From Halomonas sp. LBP4 (GTDB lineage Bacteria > Pseudomonadota > Gammaproteobacteria > Pseudomonadales > Halomonadaceae), in contig NZ_PDOG01000003.1 in NCBI RefSeq assembly GCF_003202205.1, positions 447,403 to 511,402 on the forward strand: a stretch of DNA of 64,000 bases. Reading direction: 5' to 3'. Below, piece after piece: positions 37,889 through 54,766 of the stretch. Every line of letters begins with the position of its first letter. The stretch's first letter is position 1. Made by a program: the position numbers and the translations under genes. The notes under the pieces were generated by a model that did not search any database, was not told the origin of the DNA, and saw nothing but the letters and a program-made list of their open reading frames with translations.

Positions 37889-39076
37889 TCAGTTGACCGC
37901 GGCGATCGCCTTGGCCAGGTAGGGCAGGTTCTCCTGGGAGAAACCGGCCACGTTGGCGCGACCCGAGCGCACCATGTAGATGCCGAACTCATCGCGCAGG
38001 CGGTCGACCTGGTCGGGGGTCAGGCCGGTGTAGGAAAACATGCCGCGCTGCTCGGCCACGCAGTGGTACTTCTGGTCCAGGCCGTAAGGCTTGAGGGCCT
38101 CGACGAAGTCGCGCCGCAGGGTGTTGATGCGGTCGCGCATCTCGGTCAGCTCCTCGCGCCAGACCGCCGCCAGCTCGGCGGAGTAGAGGGTCTCGATGAC
38201 GATGGAGCTGCCGTGGGCCGGCGGGTTGGAGTAGTTCTCGCGGGCCACGATGGCCATCTGCGAGCGCACGTTCTCCATCTGCTCGTGGTCCTTCGCCACC
38301 ACGATCAGGCAGCCGGTCCGTTCATTGTAGATGCCGAAGTTCTTGGAGCAGGAGCTGGTGATCATCACCTCGTCGAGGCTCTCGGCCAGCAGGCGCACCG
38401 CGTAGGCGTCCTCGTCGAGCCCCTCGCCGAAGCCCTGGTAGGCGAAGTCGATCACCGGCAACAGGTTGCGCTCCTGGATCACCTCGAGCACCTGCTTCCA
38501 CTGTTCCCGGGAGAGGTCGAAGCCGGTGGGGTTGTGGCAGCAGGCGTGCAGCAGGATCACGTCGCCGTGGGGAATCGTCTTGATGGTCGCCAGCATGCCG
38601 TCGAAGTTGAGGCGGTTCTCGGCGTCGACATAGGGGTACTTGTGCAGCTCGATGCCGGCGGCCGGGAAGATGCCCAAGTGGTTCGGCCAGGTGGGATCGC
38701 TGACCCAGATGCCCTTGCCGGGAAGACGGGACTTGATGAAGTCGGCCGCCAGGCGCAACGCACCGGTACCACCGGGTGACTGGGTAGCGCTGGCACGACC
38801 GGCCTCGAGCACCGGAGAGCCCTCGCCCAGTACCATGGGCAGGATCGCCTGACCGTAGCGAGGATCGCCATGGGAGCCGATATAGGCCTTGGTGGTCTCG
38901 TTCTTGAGCAGCAGCGCCTCGGCTTCCTTGACCGCACGCATCACCGGCGTGTTGCCTTGGGCGTCCTTGTAGACGCCGACGCCGAGATCGACCTTCTGGG
39001 GGTTGGTATCCTTCTTGAAGGCCTCGATCAGCCCGAGGATGGCATCCCCGGGGACCCGCTCAATGTGTTCGAACAT
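37889..39076 (-). CDS. phhC: Aromatic/aspartate-type aminotransferase
   Basis: The 395-residue class I PLP aminotransferase is of the AspC/TyrB type. The PLP lysine is in SCSKNFGIYNERTG (about residue 245), and HACCHNPTGFDLS and the C-terminal GLTPDQVDRLRDEFGIYMVRSGR with the substrate-carboxylate Arg are intact. It starts immediately after the phhB stop, as third gene of phhA-phhB-phhC. That position indicates that it transaminates tyrosine to 4-hydroxyphenylpyruvate, the substrate of the hpd product encoded at 63.2 kb. From sequence alone a general aspartate aminotransferase is also possible. Confidence 0.9.
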   Translation of the reverse strand: MFEHIERVPGDAILGLIEAFKKDTNPQKVDLGVGVYKDAQGNTPVMRAVKEAEALLLKNETTKAYIGSHGDPRYGQAILPMVLGEGSPVLEAGRASATQSPGGTGALRLAADFIKSRLPGKGIWVSDPTWPNHLGIFPAAGIELHKYPYVDAENRLNFDGMLATIKTIPHGDVILLHACCHNPTGFDLSREQWKQVLEVIQERNLLPVIDFAYQGFGEGLDEDAYAVRLLAESLDEVMITSSCSKNFGIYNERTGCLIVVAKDHEQMENVRSQMAIVARENYSNPPAHGSSIVIETLYSAELAAVWREELTEMRDRINTLRRDFVEALKPYGLDQKYHCVAEQRGMFSYTGLTPDQVDRLRDEFGIYMVRSGRANVAGFSQENLPYLAKAIAAVN

Positions 39077-39415
39077 TTATTTCGCTACCTCGTCGGTTCT
39101 GGCGGCAAGAATGAAATCGTTCTTGTGCAGGCCCTTCAGCTCGTGCGACCACCAGGTCACGGTGACCTTGCCCCATTCGGTCAGCAGGGCCGGATGATGC
39201 CCCGCATCCTCGGCGATCTCGCCGATGCGATTGGTGAAGTCCAGGGCCTGCTTGAAGTTGCGGAACTTGTAGACCCGCTCCAGCTGCATGATGCCATCGC
39301 GCTCGACGATCTGCCACTCGGGGATGTCCTTCTTGAAGGCCTCGATCTCGGCCTCGGTGACAGGGGGGGCGTCCCCGCTGCAGACCTCGCACTGCTGTTC
39401 GGAAAGCTGGCTCAT
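39077..39415 (-). CDS. phhB: Pterin-4a-carbinolamine dehydratase
   Basis: PhhB regenerates the tetrahydropterin cofactor used by phenylalanine hydroxylase. The start at ATG 39415 gives 112 residues, the usual size; the frame is open much further upstream but overlaps phhA. The active-site motif is visible in [20 protein letters not shown], with the two histidines, and the N-terminal [18 protein letters not shown] segment is typical. It lies between phhA and the aminotransferase gene. Confidence 0.95.
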   Translation of the reverse strand: MSQLSEQQCEVCSGDAPPVTEAEIEAFKKDIPEWQIVERDGIMQLERVYKFRNFKQALDFTNRIGEIAEDAGHHPALLTEWGKVTVTWWSHELKGLHKNDFILAARTDEVAK

Positions 39416-39443
39416 GGTATCTCCTTGTCGTGTCGAAAGGTCG

Positions 39444-40280
39444 TCAGGCGCTCGCCTTGCCGGTGCTCGGGGCCGGTTCGAAGCGAGGTTCGAAGAGCCC
39501 CAGCTCCATGGCCCGGTGCACCATGCCCATGATGTCCTGCCTCGAAAGGTCGTGCAGGGTGGTGAGGGCGTCAAGCACGTAGTAGAGCGGCTGCAGGATG
39601 TCGATGCGATAGGGGGTACGCATCGCTTCCACCGGGTCGAAGGGCAGGTGCTCCGGGACCTCGGAGAGGGCGTACAGGGTCTCCTTGTGTGAGGAGATGA
39701 TGCCGCCGCCATAGATGCGCCGCCCGGACGGTGTGTCGACCAGGCCGAACTCCACGGTCATCCAGTAGAGCCGCGCCAGATAGACCCGCTCCTTGTGCGT
39801 GGCCGCCTGGCCCAGCCGCCCGTAGGTGGCGGTGAACTCGGCGAAGGAGGGATCGGTGAGCATCGGGCAGTGGCCGAAGAGCTCGTGGAAGATGTCCGGT
39901 TCCTTGAGGTAATCCATCTCCTCTGGGGTGCGGATGAAGGTGGCCACCGGGAAGCGCCGGTTGGCGAGCAGGTCGAAGAAGGTGTCGAAGGGGATCAGCG
40001 CGGGTACCTGGGCGGTGCGCCAGCCGGTGGCGTCCTGCAGCACTCGGTCCACCTCGCCGAGCTGGGGGATACGGTCCTCGGGCAGGGCCAGGCGCTCCAG
40101 GCCGTCAAGGTACTGCTGACAGACGCGGCCCTCGATGATCGCCAACTGGCGCTGCATCAGGGCCTGCCAGGTGGCGTTCTCGGTGTCGCTGTAGACGATA
40201 TGGCCCTGGTCGTCGGGCAGCCGGGCGCGGTAGCCGGTCTTGCTGACGCACTCACTGTGGGGAGAGGTCGTTACCGTCAT
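39444..40280 (-). CDS. phhA: Phenylalanine-4-hydroxylase
   Basis: PhhA hydroxylates phenylalanine to tyrosine using tetrahydropterin, Fe(II) and oxygen. The 278-residue monomeric bacterial form has its iron ligands in [11 protein letters not shown] (two histidines, about residues 133-138) and [10 protein letters not shown] (Glu, about residue 178). It opens the operon with phhB and the aminotransferase gene and is divergent from the TyrR-like regulator across 297 nt that holds a TyrR-box-like site. Confidence 0.97.
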   Translation of the reverse strand: MTVTTSPHSECVSKTGYRARLPDDQGHIVYSDTENATWQALMQRQLAIIEGRVCQQYLDGLERLALPEDRIPQLGEVDRVLQDATGWRTAQVPALIPFDTFFDLLANRRFPVATFIRTPEEMDYLKEPDIFHELFGHCPMLTDPSFAEFTATYGRLGQAATHKERVYLARLYWMTVEFGLVDTPSGRRIYGGGIISSHKETLYALSEVPEHLPFDPVEAMRTPYRIDILQPLYYVLDALTTLHDLSRQDIMGMVHRAMELGLFEPRFEPAPSTGKASA

Positions 40281-40508
40281 GGGGCGCTCCGTGATGTTTG
40301 CGGCTGTGATACTGCGTTAGTCGTCGAGTACTAGGCATCGTTCTATCGTTCTGGAGTCTAGAAGGCCAGCGGGAGGGTCAGGGGACGAGCTGGGAGAGTA
40401 TGACGATCGAAAGGGCGGTCATGGTCGTAAGGGAATCGTGACGGTGAGGGGCCGATGAGGGGGGCTGACATGGGAACCGCGCCATCACGGTGATTGAGTC
40501 GGGGTGAG

Positions 40509-40526
40509 TGTCACGTTATCTTTACA
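40509..40526. promoter_or_regulatory. TyrR/PhhR box upstream of tyrR and phhA
   Basis: TGTCACGTTATCTTTACA matches the TyrR consensus TGTAAA-N6-TTTACA; read on the other strand it is TGTAAA-GATAAC-GTGACA, with one half-site exact. It lies 52 nt before tyrR and about 230 nt before phhA, suited to autoregulation and/or activation of phhA. Confidence 0.6.
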
Positions 40527-40577
40527 GGAGAGTCACGCCGACGTGACGACTTTCATGACGACGAGGGGCACTTCCCG

Positions 40578-42140
40578 ATGCGCCTGAGGTTTCACTGCCA
40601 GAACCGGGTGGGCATACTGCGCGACATCGTCGCCCCCTTCGCCGACTACGGGCTCAACGTGGCGCGTGGCGAAGTGGGGGGCGAGCACGGCAACGCCATC
40701 TACCTGCACGTGCCCAACCTGCTCAACGCCCAGCTCACCACCCTGAAGCCCGAGCTGGAGGCGGTACCCGGGGTGTTCGGCGTGCGTCGCGTCAGCCTGA
40801 TGCCCAGCGAGCGCCGCCACCTGGAGCTCGACGCCCTGCTCTCGTCGCTCTCCGACCCGGTGATGTCCATCGACATGGAGGGCCACATCGTGGCGGCCAA
40901 TCGTGCCGCCGGCCAGCTGCTCGGCGTGCGCATCGACGAGGTGCCGGGCCTCTCGCTCGACCGCTACCTGCCTGACCTCGACCTGCCGGCGCTGATCCGG
41001 CGCAACAACGCCCGGGTCAATGGCCTGCGCATCAAGCTGCGCGACGCCACCTTCCTCGCCGACATCGCCCCCCTGCATCGCGAACACCAGGATGACGTGG
41101 CCTCGCTGGCCGGCGCCGTGGTGACCCTGCACAGCGCCGATCGCATCGGCGAGCGCATCTACCATGTGCAGCGCCAGGAGCTGCGCGGCTTCGAGGCGAT
41201 CTTCCAGGCCAGCCCCCGGCTCCAGGCGTTGATCCGCGAGGCCCGACGCATGGCGCCGCTGGATGCACCGCTGCTGATCCAGGGCGAGACCGGTACCGGC
41301 AAGGAGTTGCTGGCGCGGGCCTGCCACCTGGCCGGCGCCCGGGGCCAGGCGCCGTTCATGGCGCTCAACTGCGCCGGCCTGCCGGAATCCATGGCCGAGA
41401 CTGAGCTGTTTGGTTATGCCTCCGGGGCCTTCGAGGGCGCACGGCCCGAGGGCAAGCTGGGCCTGCTGGAGCTGACCGCTGGCGGTACCATCTTCCTCGA
41501 CGAGGTGGGCGAGATGAGCCCCCGGCTGCAGGTCAAGCTGCTGCGATTCCTGCAGGATGGCGGCTTCCGGCGGGTGGGCAGCGACGAGGAGACCTGGCTC
41601 GACGTGCGGGTGATCTGTGCCACCCAGCAGGACCTGCCGCGGCTCTGCGCCGAAGGCCACTTCCGCCAGGACCTCTACCACCGCCTCAACGTGCTCTCGC
41701 TGACGGTGCCGCCGCTGCGCGAGTGCCGCGACGGCATCGAGGCACTCGCCGCCCACTTCATCGACCGTGCCGCCCGGCAGATCGGCTGTCGCCTGCCGGC
41801 GCTCTCGCCGGCGGCCCTGGCGAGGCTTTCCGCCTACCACTGGCCGGGCAACGTGCGCCAGCTCGAGAACGTGCTCTTCCAGGCGGTCTCGCTGTGCGAG
41901 GGCGACACCATCGAGGCCTCGCACCTGCGCCTGCCGGACGTGGGCGAGGCGCCGGGGCTGGCCGGCATCGACCTGGAGGGCTCGCTTGCCGAGATCCTCG
42001 GCGAGGTGGAGCGTCGGGTGCTGGCGGCCCTCTATCCGCAACACCCCTCCAGCCGCCAGCTGGGCAAGCGGCTCGGGGTCTCCCATACCACTATCGCCAA
42101 CAAGCTCAAGCGCCATGGCCTCGGTGCCGGAGAGGAGTGA
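40578..42140 (+). CDS. tyrR: TyrR/PhhR-type sigma54-family transcriptional regulator
   Basis: The 520-residue protein has the TyrR plan: an ACT domain (about residues 1-75, MRLRFHCQNRVGILRDIVAPF), a PAS domain (about 80-190), an AAA+ central domain (about 205-430, Walker A GETGTGKELLARACH, Walker B GGTIFLDEVGEMS) and a C-terminal helix-turn-helix (about 480-518, SSRQLGKRLGVSHTTIANKLKRHG). The loop that contacts sigma54 (GAFTGA) reads GAFEGA, as is usual in TyrR proteins, which act with sigma70. ATG 40578 is chosen at the canonical ACT start. Next to phhABC it is the likely aromatic-amino-acid-responsive activator PhhR. Confidence 0.93.
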   Translation: MRLRFHCQNRVGILRDIVAPFADYGLNVARGEVGGEHGNAIYLHVPNLLNAQLTTLKPELEAVPGVFGVRRVSLMPSERRHLELDALLSSLSDPVMSIDMEGHIVAANRAAGQLLGVRIDEVPGLSLDRYLPDLDLPALIRRNNARVNGLRIKLRDATFLADIAPLHREHQDDVASLAGAVVTLHSADRIGERIYHVQRQELRGFEAIFQASPRLQALIREARRMAPLDAPLLIQGETGTGKELLARACHLAGARGQAPFMALNCAGLPESMAETELFGYASGAFEGARPEGKLGLLELTAGGTIFLDEVGEMSPRLQVKLLRFLQDGGFRRVGSDEETWLDVRVICATQQDLPRLCAEGHFRQDLYHRLNVLSLTVPPLRECRDGIEALAAHFIDRAARQIGCRLPALSPAALARLSAYHWPGNVRQLENVLFQAVSLCEGDTIEASHLRLPDVGEAPGLAGIDLEGSLAEILGEVERRVLAALYPQHPSSRQLGKRLGVSHTTIANKLKRHGLGAGEE

Positions 42141-42182
42141 GCGGCAGGCTGCTAGAGTAAGGGCATCCGGGCCAGGAGCACC

Positions 42183-42839
42183 GTGATGCCTGACGATGCC
42201 CATACTCGCCTGACCGGGGGGCGCCGGCCGCGGGCAGGCCTGCCCCTCTGGCTGAAGCTGGCGTTTACCGCCTGGATCCTCGGCTGGGCGCCCACCTACT
42301 GGGTGCTGCTCGGGCCGCAGAACTACTTCTGGCTGTGCAACCTGGCCAATTTCCTGATCCTGGTGGGGCTGTGGCGGGAGCATCGCCTGCTGCTCTCCAT
42401 GCAGTGGCTGGCGGTGTCCCTGGTGGGTAGCCTCTGGGCGGTGGACGTGGGCACGGCCTGGCTGACCGGGATGCACCCCATCGGCGGCACCGAGTACATG
42501 TTCGACGAGAACCAGCCGCTGCTGACCCGCATGATGTCGCTCTACCATCTGATTCTGCCGCCGGTGGCCGGCTTCGCCCTCTGGCGGCTCGGCTACGATC
42601 GCCGGGCGCTGGCCTGGCAGACCGGCCTCACCTGGCTGGTGGTTCCCCTGAGCTATGTCTTCACTGACCCCGAGCGCAATATCAATTGGGTGCACGGGCC
42701 CTTCGGCCAGCCCCAGGACAGCCTGGATCCGCTGGTCTATCTGGCCGGCCTGACGCTGCTGTGGCCGGTGGCGGTCTATCTGCCGGTGCATCTGCTGATG
42801 ATCGGCCTGCAGCATTGGCGCGCCCGCCATCGCCATTGA
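42183..42839 (+). CDS. Unknown multi-pass membrane protein
   Basis: The 218-residue product (start GTG 42183 or the adjacent ATG 42186) has about six hydrophobic segments. Distinctive polar patches are GPQNYFWLCNLANFLI, HPIGGTEYMFDENQPLLTRMMSLYH and TDPERNINWVHGPFGQPQ; the well-spaced His, Asp, Glu and Asn residues suggest a catalytic or binding site facing one side of the membrane. I do not recognise a named family. It lies 42 nt after tyrR in the same direction, so it may be co-transcribed with the regulator. Confidence 0.7.
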   Translation: MMPDDAHTRLTGGRRPRAGLPLWLKLAFTAWILGWAPTYWVLLGPQNYFWLCNLANFLILVGLWREHRLLLSMQWLAVSLVGSLWAVDVGTAWLTGMHPIGGTEYMFDENQPLLTRMMSLYHLILPPVAGFALWRLGYDRRALAWQTGLTWLVVPLSYVFTDPERNINWVHGPFGQPQDSLDPLVYLAGLTLLWPVAVYLPVHLLMIGLQHWRARHRH

Positions 42840-42971
42840 GCCTGCCGCGTTCGCCCCCGGCTCGCGCGAGTCGGTGTCGGGCTTTCTGCTATCGTCTGAG
42901 TTTGTGACAGTGCCAGCCCCACATGCATAGTATGTGAAGGTGCAAAGCCACCCGGCGGGGGTAGCGACACC

Positions 42972-47507
<4,536 letters not shown>

Positions 47508-48951
47508 TGGACGAGAACCATCCCGAGGGCTTTCTCAGACACCCGCGCGAGCCGATCGGCAAGCGCGACCCGCGCGAGCGCATCGGCGACTATCGCGAGA
47601 TCTATGCGCCGAGCTGGCGGGAGGATCACCTGCGCCAGCAGGGCGAGCGTTGCATGGATTGCGGCGTGCCGACCTGCATGGGCGGCTGCCCGATCGGCAA
47701 CCTGATCCCCGAGTGGAACGACCTGGTCTACCGTGGCCGCTGGCGCGAGGCCCTGGCGCGGTTGCATGCCACCAACAATTTCCCCGAGTTCACCGGTTAT
47801 ACCTGCCCGGCACCCTGCGAGCCGGCCTGCACGCTGGCCTACAACGCCGATGCCGTGGCCATCAAGAGCCTCGAGCGGGCGATCGTCGACAAGGGCTGGG
47901 AAAGGGGCTGGATCCGTCCCGAGCCGCCGGCGCGGCGAACCGGCAAGCGGGTAGCGGTGGTCGGCAGCGGCCCGGCGGGGCTGGCGTGTGCCCAGCAGCT
48001 CAACCGTGCCGGGCATGCGGTCACGGTGTTCGAACGCGATGAGGCGCTCGGCGGGTTGATGACCCTGGGCATCCCCGACTTCAAGTTCGCCAAGCACCAG
48101 GTCGAGCGGCGCCTCGACCAGCTGCGCGAGGAGGGTATCGAGTTCCGCACAGGGGTCGAAATCGGCCCTGTCATGCCATTGGCACAGTTGCGTGAACGTT
48201 TCGATGCGGTGTGTCTGGCGATCGGTGCCCAGCAGCATCGCGAGGTGACGGTACCGGGACGCGAGCTGAGGGGAATCCATTTCGGCATGCCCTACCTGAC
48301 CGCCGAGAATCGCCGCCAGGCGGGCCGCGACAGCCTGGCGATCGATGCCCGGGACAAGCGAGTGGTAGTGCTGGGCGGGGGCGACACCGGCGCCGACTGC
48401 GTGGCCACCGCCCATCGCCAGGGCGCCGCGGAGGTGGCGCAGATCAGTGTGCGCGAGCAGCCGCCAATGACGCGCCCCGCCGACAACCCCTGGCCGTGGC
48501 AGCCGCGCACCTATGAACAGACCTATGCCTTGGAGGAGGGCGGCCGGGCGCTGTTCGCGCTCAATGTCACTGCGTTCGTCGATGACGACGAGGACGGTGC
48601 CGTGGATGCCCTGGTCACCGAGCGCGTCAAATGGACCCTCGATAGCCAGGGACGGCGCGTGGACAAGACGGTGCTCGAGGAGAATATCCGCATTGCCGCC
48701 GACCTGGTGCTGATCGCCATCGGCTTCCAGGGTGCCCAGGCCCAGGCGTTCGTCGACCAGGGGCTGACGCTTGCCGACAGCGGCGCATTGGCAACCGACG
48801 ATGCCATGATGACGTCGCTCGATGGTGTCTTTGCCAGCGGCGATGCCCGCCGAGGGGCGTCGCTGGTGGTGTGGGCGATCGGCGAGGGGCGCGACGCGGC
48901 ACGCCATATCGACACCTACCTGATGGGGGGATCGCGGCTGCCGCCGAGCCT

Positions 48952-50943
<1,992 letters not shown>

Positions 50944-51011
50944 GTTGTCCTGTAAACGGCGCTGCTCGGCTTCATCCTCGCAAGATAAGGCCTGGGTGGG
51001 AATACCGCCGG

Positions 51012-51041
51012 TTGGTCGTGCATGACAGCGGTAGGTAGAAT
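51012..51041 (+). promoter_or_regulatory. Candidate promoter of the SMC operon
   Basis: TTGGTC (51012-51017) and TAGAAT (51036-51041), 18 bases apart, lie 42 bases before the first ATG. The -10 is good and the -35 is weak. This is the only plausible pair in the short gap shared with the divergent recQ-like gene. Confidence 0.35.
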
Positions 51042-51082
51042 GGTCACTTATGGCAAATCGCTAACCCCATCAAGGACGCGGC

Positions 51083-54000
51083 ATGGCTCACCTGTTACGT
51101 ATCGTGATGATCCACGGGCACCTCGAAGGCGTGGTGGAACTGAGTGTCGACGGTCACACCAATATCTGCGGCACCAATGCCTCGGGCAAGACCACGCTGC
51201 AGCGCCTGGTGCCGGTGTTCTACGGCGAGCTGCCCAACAAGGTGGTGCCCAGGACGCGTCTCAAGTTCGACGCCTTCTACCTGCCGCATCGCAACAGCTA
51301 CCTGGTCTACGAGTACCGCCGCGAGGAGGGTGACGTCTGCCAGGCGGTGCTGACCCGCAAGAGCGAGGGCGGCGTGGAGTACCGCTTCGTCGGTGCCCCC
51401 TACCGCCCCGAGGATTACCTGGTGGAGAGCGAGGGCAGGGTCACCGGCCTGGACTACGCCCAGTGGGCCAACGGCCTGCGCCGCCAGGGCATCAGCGTCT
51501 CGCCAAAGCTCGGTGCCACCTCCGAATACCGCTCGGTGATCCAGAACGATTTCACCCATCACGGCGCCACCCCGGCCCAGGGCAGCCGCCGCGAAGGGCT
51601 GCGTCTGCGCCAGGTGGCCGCCCGCTTCAGCCTGGTTCGCCCGGGGCAGCGGATCCGCCACATGGAGAAGCTGGTCTCGGCGGTGCACGCCAAGGAGGGC
51701 AAGATGGACACCCTCAAGACCATGCTGGCGGCAATCTTCGAGGAGGACGGCGTCGAGCTGCCGGTGACCCGCATCCGCAATACCAAGGCGCGGGAATGGA
51801 TCGACCGCATGCGCCAGTCGATGCGCCTGGAACCGCTGCAGCGCTCCCTTGCGGCCCTGCAGAGCCTCGATCGCGAGATCGCCGATATCGAGGCCTCGCT
51901 GTGGCAGCTGATGCCCCAGCTCGAGGCCGACCGCCACCGCGCCGAGCGCGAGAGCGCCGACCTCGACGCGCAGCTCCAGAGCCGACAGCGTGACTTCCAG
52001 GCCCGGGAGCAGGCCTACCAGGAGGCCCGCGATGCGCTGAACGATCGCTTGAGCCAGCTCGACAGCGAACTCGACCAGACCCGCCGCGTGCTCGACGACC
52101 TGCAGCGCCAGTTCGAGGCCTTCGAGGAGGCCGACATGCCGGGCCTGGCCCGCGACCTCGAGGCGCTGCCCCAGTGGCGCGAGCAGCAGCAACAGCTGCG
52201 CGAGCACCTCGAGGTGATGCAGCAGGCGGTCACGGAGAGCCGGGCCCGGCTCGACGCGCGGCTGGTGGAGCTCGGTGACCGGCTCGAGCAGCACAGTGAG
52301 GAGATCCAGGCGCTGATCGACGCCCTGGGCGAGGAGAAGGAGGCGTGCCGCGAGGCCCAGCGCAAGGCCGAAAGCCGCCTGGACGCCGACTACCAGGCCC
52401 GCCGACAGGCGTTGGATGACGACTATCGTGCCCGGCTGGAGCAGGGCACCGCCCGGTTCTCCGAACTCAAGGCGCAGCTGGCCCACAGCGCCGCGACCCC
52501 GGAGGAGGCGCGCGAGGCCGAGCAGGTCCAGGCCCGCGTCGATCAGGCTCAGAGCGAGCAGAGCGCCGCCGTGGCGGCGTTGGAGAGCGTGCAGGGGGAG
52601 CTCGACGAGCGCAAGCAGGAGCGCGAGCTCGCCGATCGCGAGCTGGAGCGCGCCCGCGCGCAGCGCGCCCGGGCCGAGGCCCGCCTGGAGGCGCTGCAGA
52701 TCCAGCGCGACCCCTCCCAAGGCAGCCTGCGCCACTTCCTGCGTCACCATCGGCCAGGTTGGGAGCAGACCCTGGGCAAGGTGATCGCGCCGGGTCTCCT
52801 GGAGCGCCGCGACCTGGCGCCACAACTCAATGATGCCGCCAGTGACGACCTCTTCGGGCTGGTGCTGGATCTCGCCGCTATCGCGCTGCCTGATTACGCC
52901 CAGGACGAGGCCAGTCTGCTCGCCGAGATCGCGGCCGCCGAACAGGCCCTGAGCGAGGCCCAGGGCGTCGAGAACGCTGCCGAGAAGGGGCTCCGGTCAC
53001 GCCACGAGCGCGTGCAGGAAGCCGACGCACGGCTCGACCGCGCGCGCAGCGAACGCCGCCGCGCCGCCGAGGAGGTGGACTACGCCCTGCAGGCCCGCAG
53101 CCAGTGCCAGCTGCGCCACGCCGCCGCCCGCAAGGACCGCGAGGCTGCCTGCCGCGAGGCCCTCGAAGAGCAGGAGGCCAGCCTGCAGGCGCTGCGCGAG
53201 GAGCAGCACCAGGCCTTGGCGGCGCTCGCCGATACCCACCGCGCCCAGCGTCTGGAGCTCACCGCCGACTACCAGGGGCGCCTGAGCGGGTTCGACCAGC
53301 AGATCGCCCAGCACCGCCGCCAGCTCGGCGAACTCAAGGAGGAGAACCGCCGCCAGCGCGAGGAGCTGCAGGCCGCCTTCGACCGCGAGCTGGCCGAGCA
53401 GGGCGTCGACACCGTCAGCCTCAAGGCGACCCGCTCACGCCTCGAGGAACTGGGACAGCGCATTCGCCAGACCGCCGAGCGCCAGGACGAACTGGACGCC
53501 TACCAGCGCTTCATGCGTGTGGAGTGGGGCAGCCGCAAGCCGCAGCTGGTCGCGAGGGAGGCCGAACTGAGTCACGAACGGCAGGCCGCCGAGCGCGAGC
53601 GCGAGACCCTCAAGGGCGACTTCCAGACGGCCAGGCGCGAGCATCAGGCGACCGTGAGCGAGCTCAAGCGCCGTCGCGACGGCGAGCAGCAGCACATCGA
53701 GACCCTCGCCCCACTGCTCGCCAGGCTCGAGGCCCTGCCCCTGGAGCCGGCCAGCGAGCCCCGCGGCGAGACCCCGGGGGATGCCGCCGAGCGCATCGAG
53801 CGCACCCGCCAGGCGCTGGCCGACCACGCCCGAGCGCTCGACGAGCTGCGTCGCGGCTGCGAGAAGATCGAGAGTGACCTGATCAAGGGCGCCAGCGCCG
53901 ATTTCCAGGCGACGCTCGAGTCCGAGCGCGCCAAGCTGGAAGACGCGAGCCCGCGGCGTCTGCTGGGGGTGCTGGCCGAGATGCTCCAGCTGCTCGAGGG

Positions 54001-54766
54001 GCAGCAGCAGCAACTGTTGCAGGAGGGGCGCAACCTCTCGGATGACCTCGACAAGTTCTTCACCGTGTTCCGCGACCTCAACCGGCGCATCAACGCCCAG
54101 AGCCGGCGGCTCTCCGACGAGGTGGCCGACGACCTCCGGCTGGAGGGCATCGGCCGCGCCGAGGTCAGGATCCAGTCGACCATCGACGAGCTGGGCTTCT
54201 GGGAGCCGCTCAAGCGCTTTGCCCAGCGCTACCGCGAATGGCGCGACTCCGGCCAGACGCTGCCCGGTGACGACTATCTCGAGGCCCTGGCCGACGTGGT
54301 GGAGCTCTTGCGCAGCGACCAGCAGTACAGCTTCGAGAGCCTGCTGCGCCTGGAGCTGCACCTCAACGAGGGCGGCACGGATCTCGTCATCAAGAACGAC
54401 CGTCAGCTGCTGGAGTCCTCCAGCCACGGCATGGCCTACCTGATCCTGTGCAAGTTCCTGCTCGCCTTCACGCGGTTGCTGCGCGGCCAGGCCGAGGTGG
54501 CCATCCACTGGCCCATCGACGAGATCGGCACCCTGGCCTATCACAACGTCGAGAAGCTGTTCGATGCCTGCGACAACAACCGCATCCATATCGTCGGCGC
54601 CTTTCCCAATCCGGAGTCGGACGTGCTGCTGCTGTTCCACAACCGCTACCTGATCGACCGCGACGAGGCCGCCCCCGGCAAGCGTCGCCTCAAGCGCATC
54701 GAACCGCGCCTGAGCCGCCTGGCCGAGCGCCTGCAGGCCCGCGCCGCCGAGGAGGTGTCCGTATGA
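51083..54766 (+). CDS. jetC: SMC-like ATPase of a Wadjet/MksBEFG-type system (JetC/MksB-like)
   Basis: The 1227-residue protein has the SMC layout. An N-terminal head carries Walker A GTNASGKTT (residues 30-38). A very long coiled coil, broken by a hinge-like globular segment around residues 545-620 (SLRHFLRHHRPGWEQTLGKVIAPGLL), spans about residues 230-1020. The C-terminal head carries a signature-like ESSSHGMAYLILCKF (about 1110) and Walker B VAIHWPIDEIGTL (about 1140). In Wadjet and Mks systems such a motor extrudes plasmid DNA loops and hands them to the TOPRIM nuclease. It is the first gene of a four-gene operon and ends with a 4-nt overlap (ATGA). Family placement beyond SMC/Rad50/DUF3584-like is uncertain. 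Confidence 0.88.
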   Translation: MAHLLRIVMIHGHLEGVVELSVDGHTNICGTNASGKTTLQRLVPVFYGELPNKVVPRTRLKFDAFYLPHRNSYLVYEYRREEGDVCQAVLTRKSEGGVEYRFVGAPYRPEDYLVESEGRVTGLDYAQWANGLRRQGISVSPKLGATSEYRSVIQNDFTHHGATPAQGSRREGLRLRQVAARFSLVRPGQRIRHMEKLVSAVHAKEGKMDTLKTMLAAIFEEDGVELPVTRIRNTKAREWIDRMRQSMRLEPLQRSLAALQSLDREIADIEASLWQLMPQLEADRHRAERESADLDAQLQSRQRDFQAREQAYQEARDALNDRLSQLDSELDQTRRVLDDLQRQFEAFEEADMPGLARDLEALPQWREQQQQLREHLEVMQQAVTESRARLDARLVELGDRLEQHSEEIQALIDALGEEKEACREAQRKAESRLDADYQARRQALDDDYRARLEQGTARFSELKAQLAHSAATPEEAREAEQVQARVDQAQSEQSAAVAALESVQGELDERKQERELADRELERARAQRARAEARLEALQIQRDPSQGSLRHFLRHHRPGWEQTLGKVIAPGLLERRDLAPQLNDAASDDLFGLVLDLAAIALPDYAQDEASLLAEIAAAEQALSEAQGVENAAEKGLRSRHERVQEADARLDRARSERRRAAEEVDYALQARSQCQLRHAAARKDREAACREALEEQEASLQALREEQHQALAALADTHRAQRLELTADYQGRLSGFDQQIAQHRRQLGELKEENRRQREELQAAFDRELAEQGVDTVSLKATRSRLEELGQRIRQTAERQDELDAYQRFMRVEWGSRKPQLVAREAELSHERQAAERERETLKGDFQTARREHQATVSELKRRRDGEQQHIETLAPLLARLEALPLEPASEPRGETPGDAAERIERTRQALADHARALDELRRGCEKIESDLIKGASADFQATLESERAKLEDASPRRLLGVLAEMLQLLEGQQQQLLQEGRNLSDDLDKFFTVFRDLNRRINAQSRRLSDEVADDLRLEGIGRAEVRIQSTIDELGFWEPLKRFAQRYREWRDSGQTLPGDDYLEALADVVELLRSDQQYSFESLLRLELHLNEGGTDLVIKNDRQLLESSSHGMAYLILCKFLLAFTRLLRGQAEVAIHWPIDEIGTLAYHNVEKLFDACDNNRIHIVGAFPNPESDVLLLFHNRYLIDRDEAAPGKRRLKRIEPRLSRLAERLQARAAEEVSV

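Noticed and set aside
40281-40330. Sigma54 promoter upstream of phhA
   Set aside because: No GG-N10-GC element with acceptable flanks was found on the minus strand.
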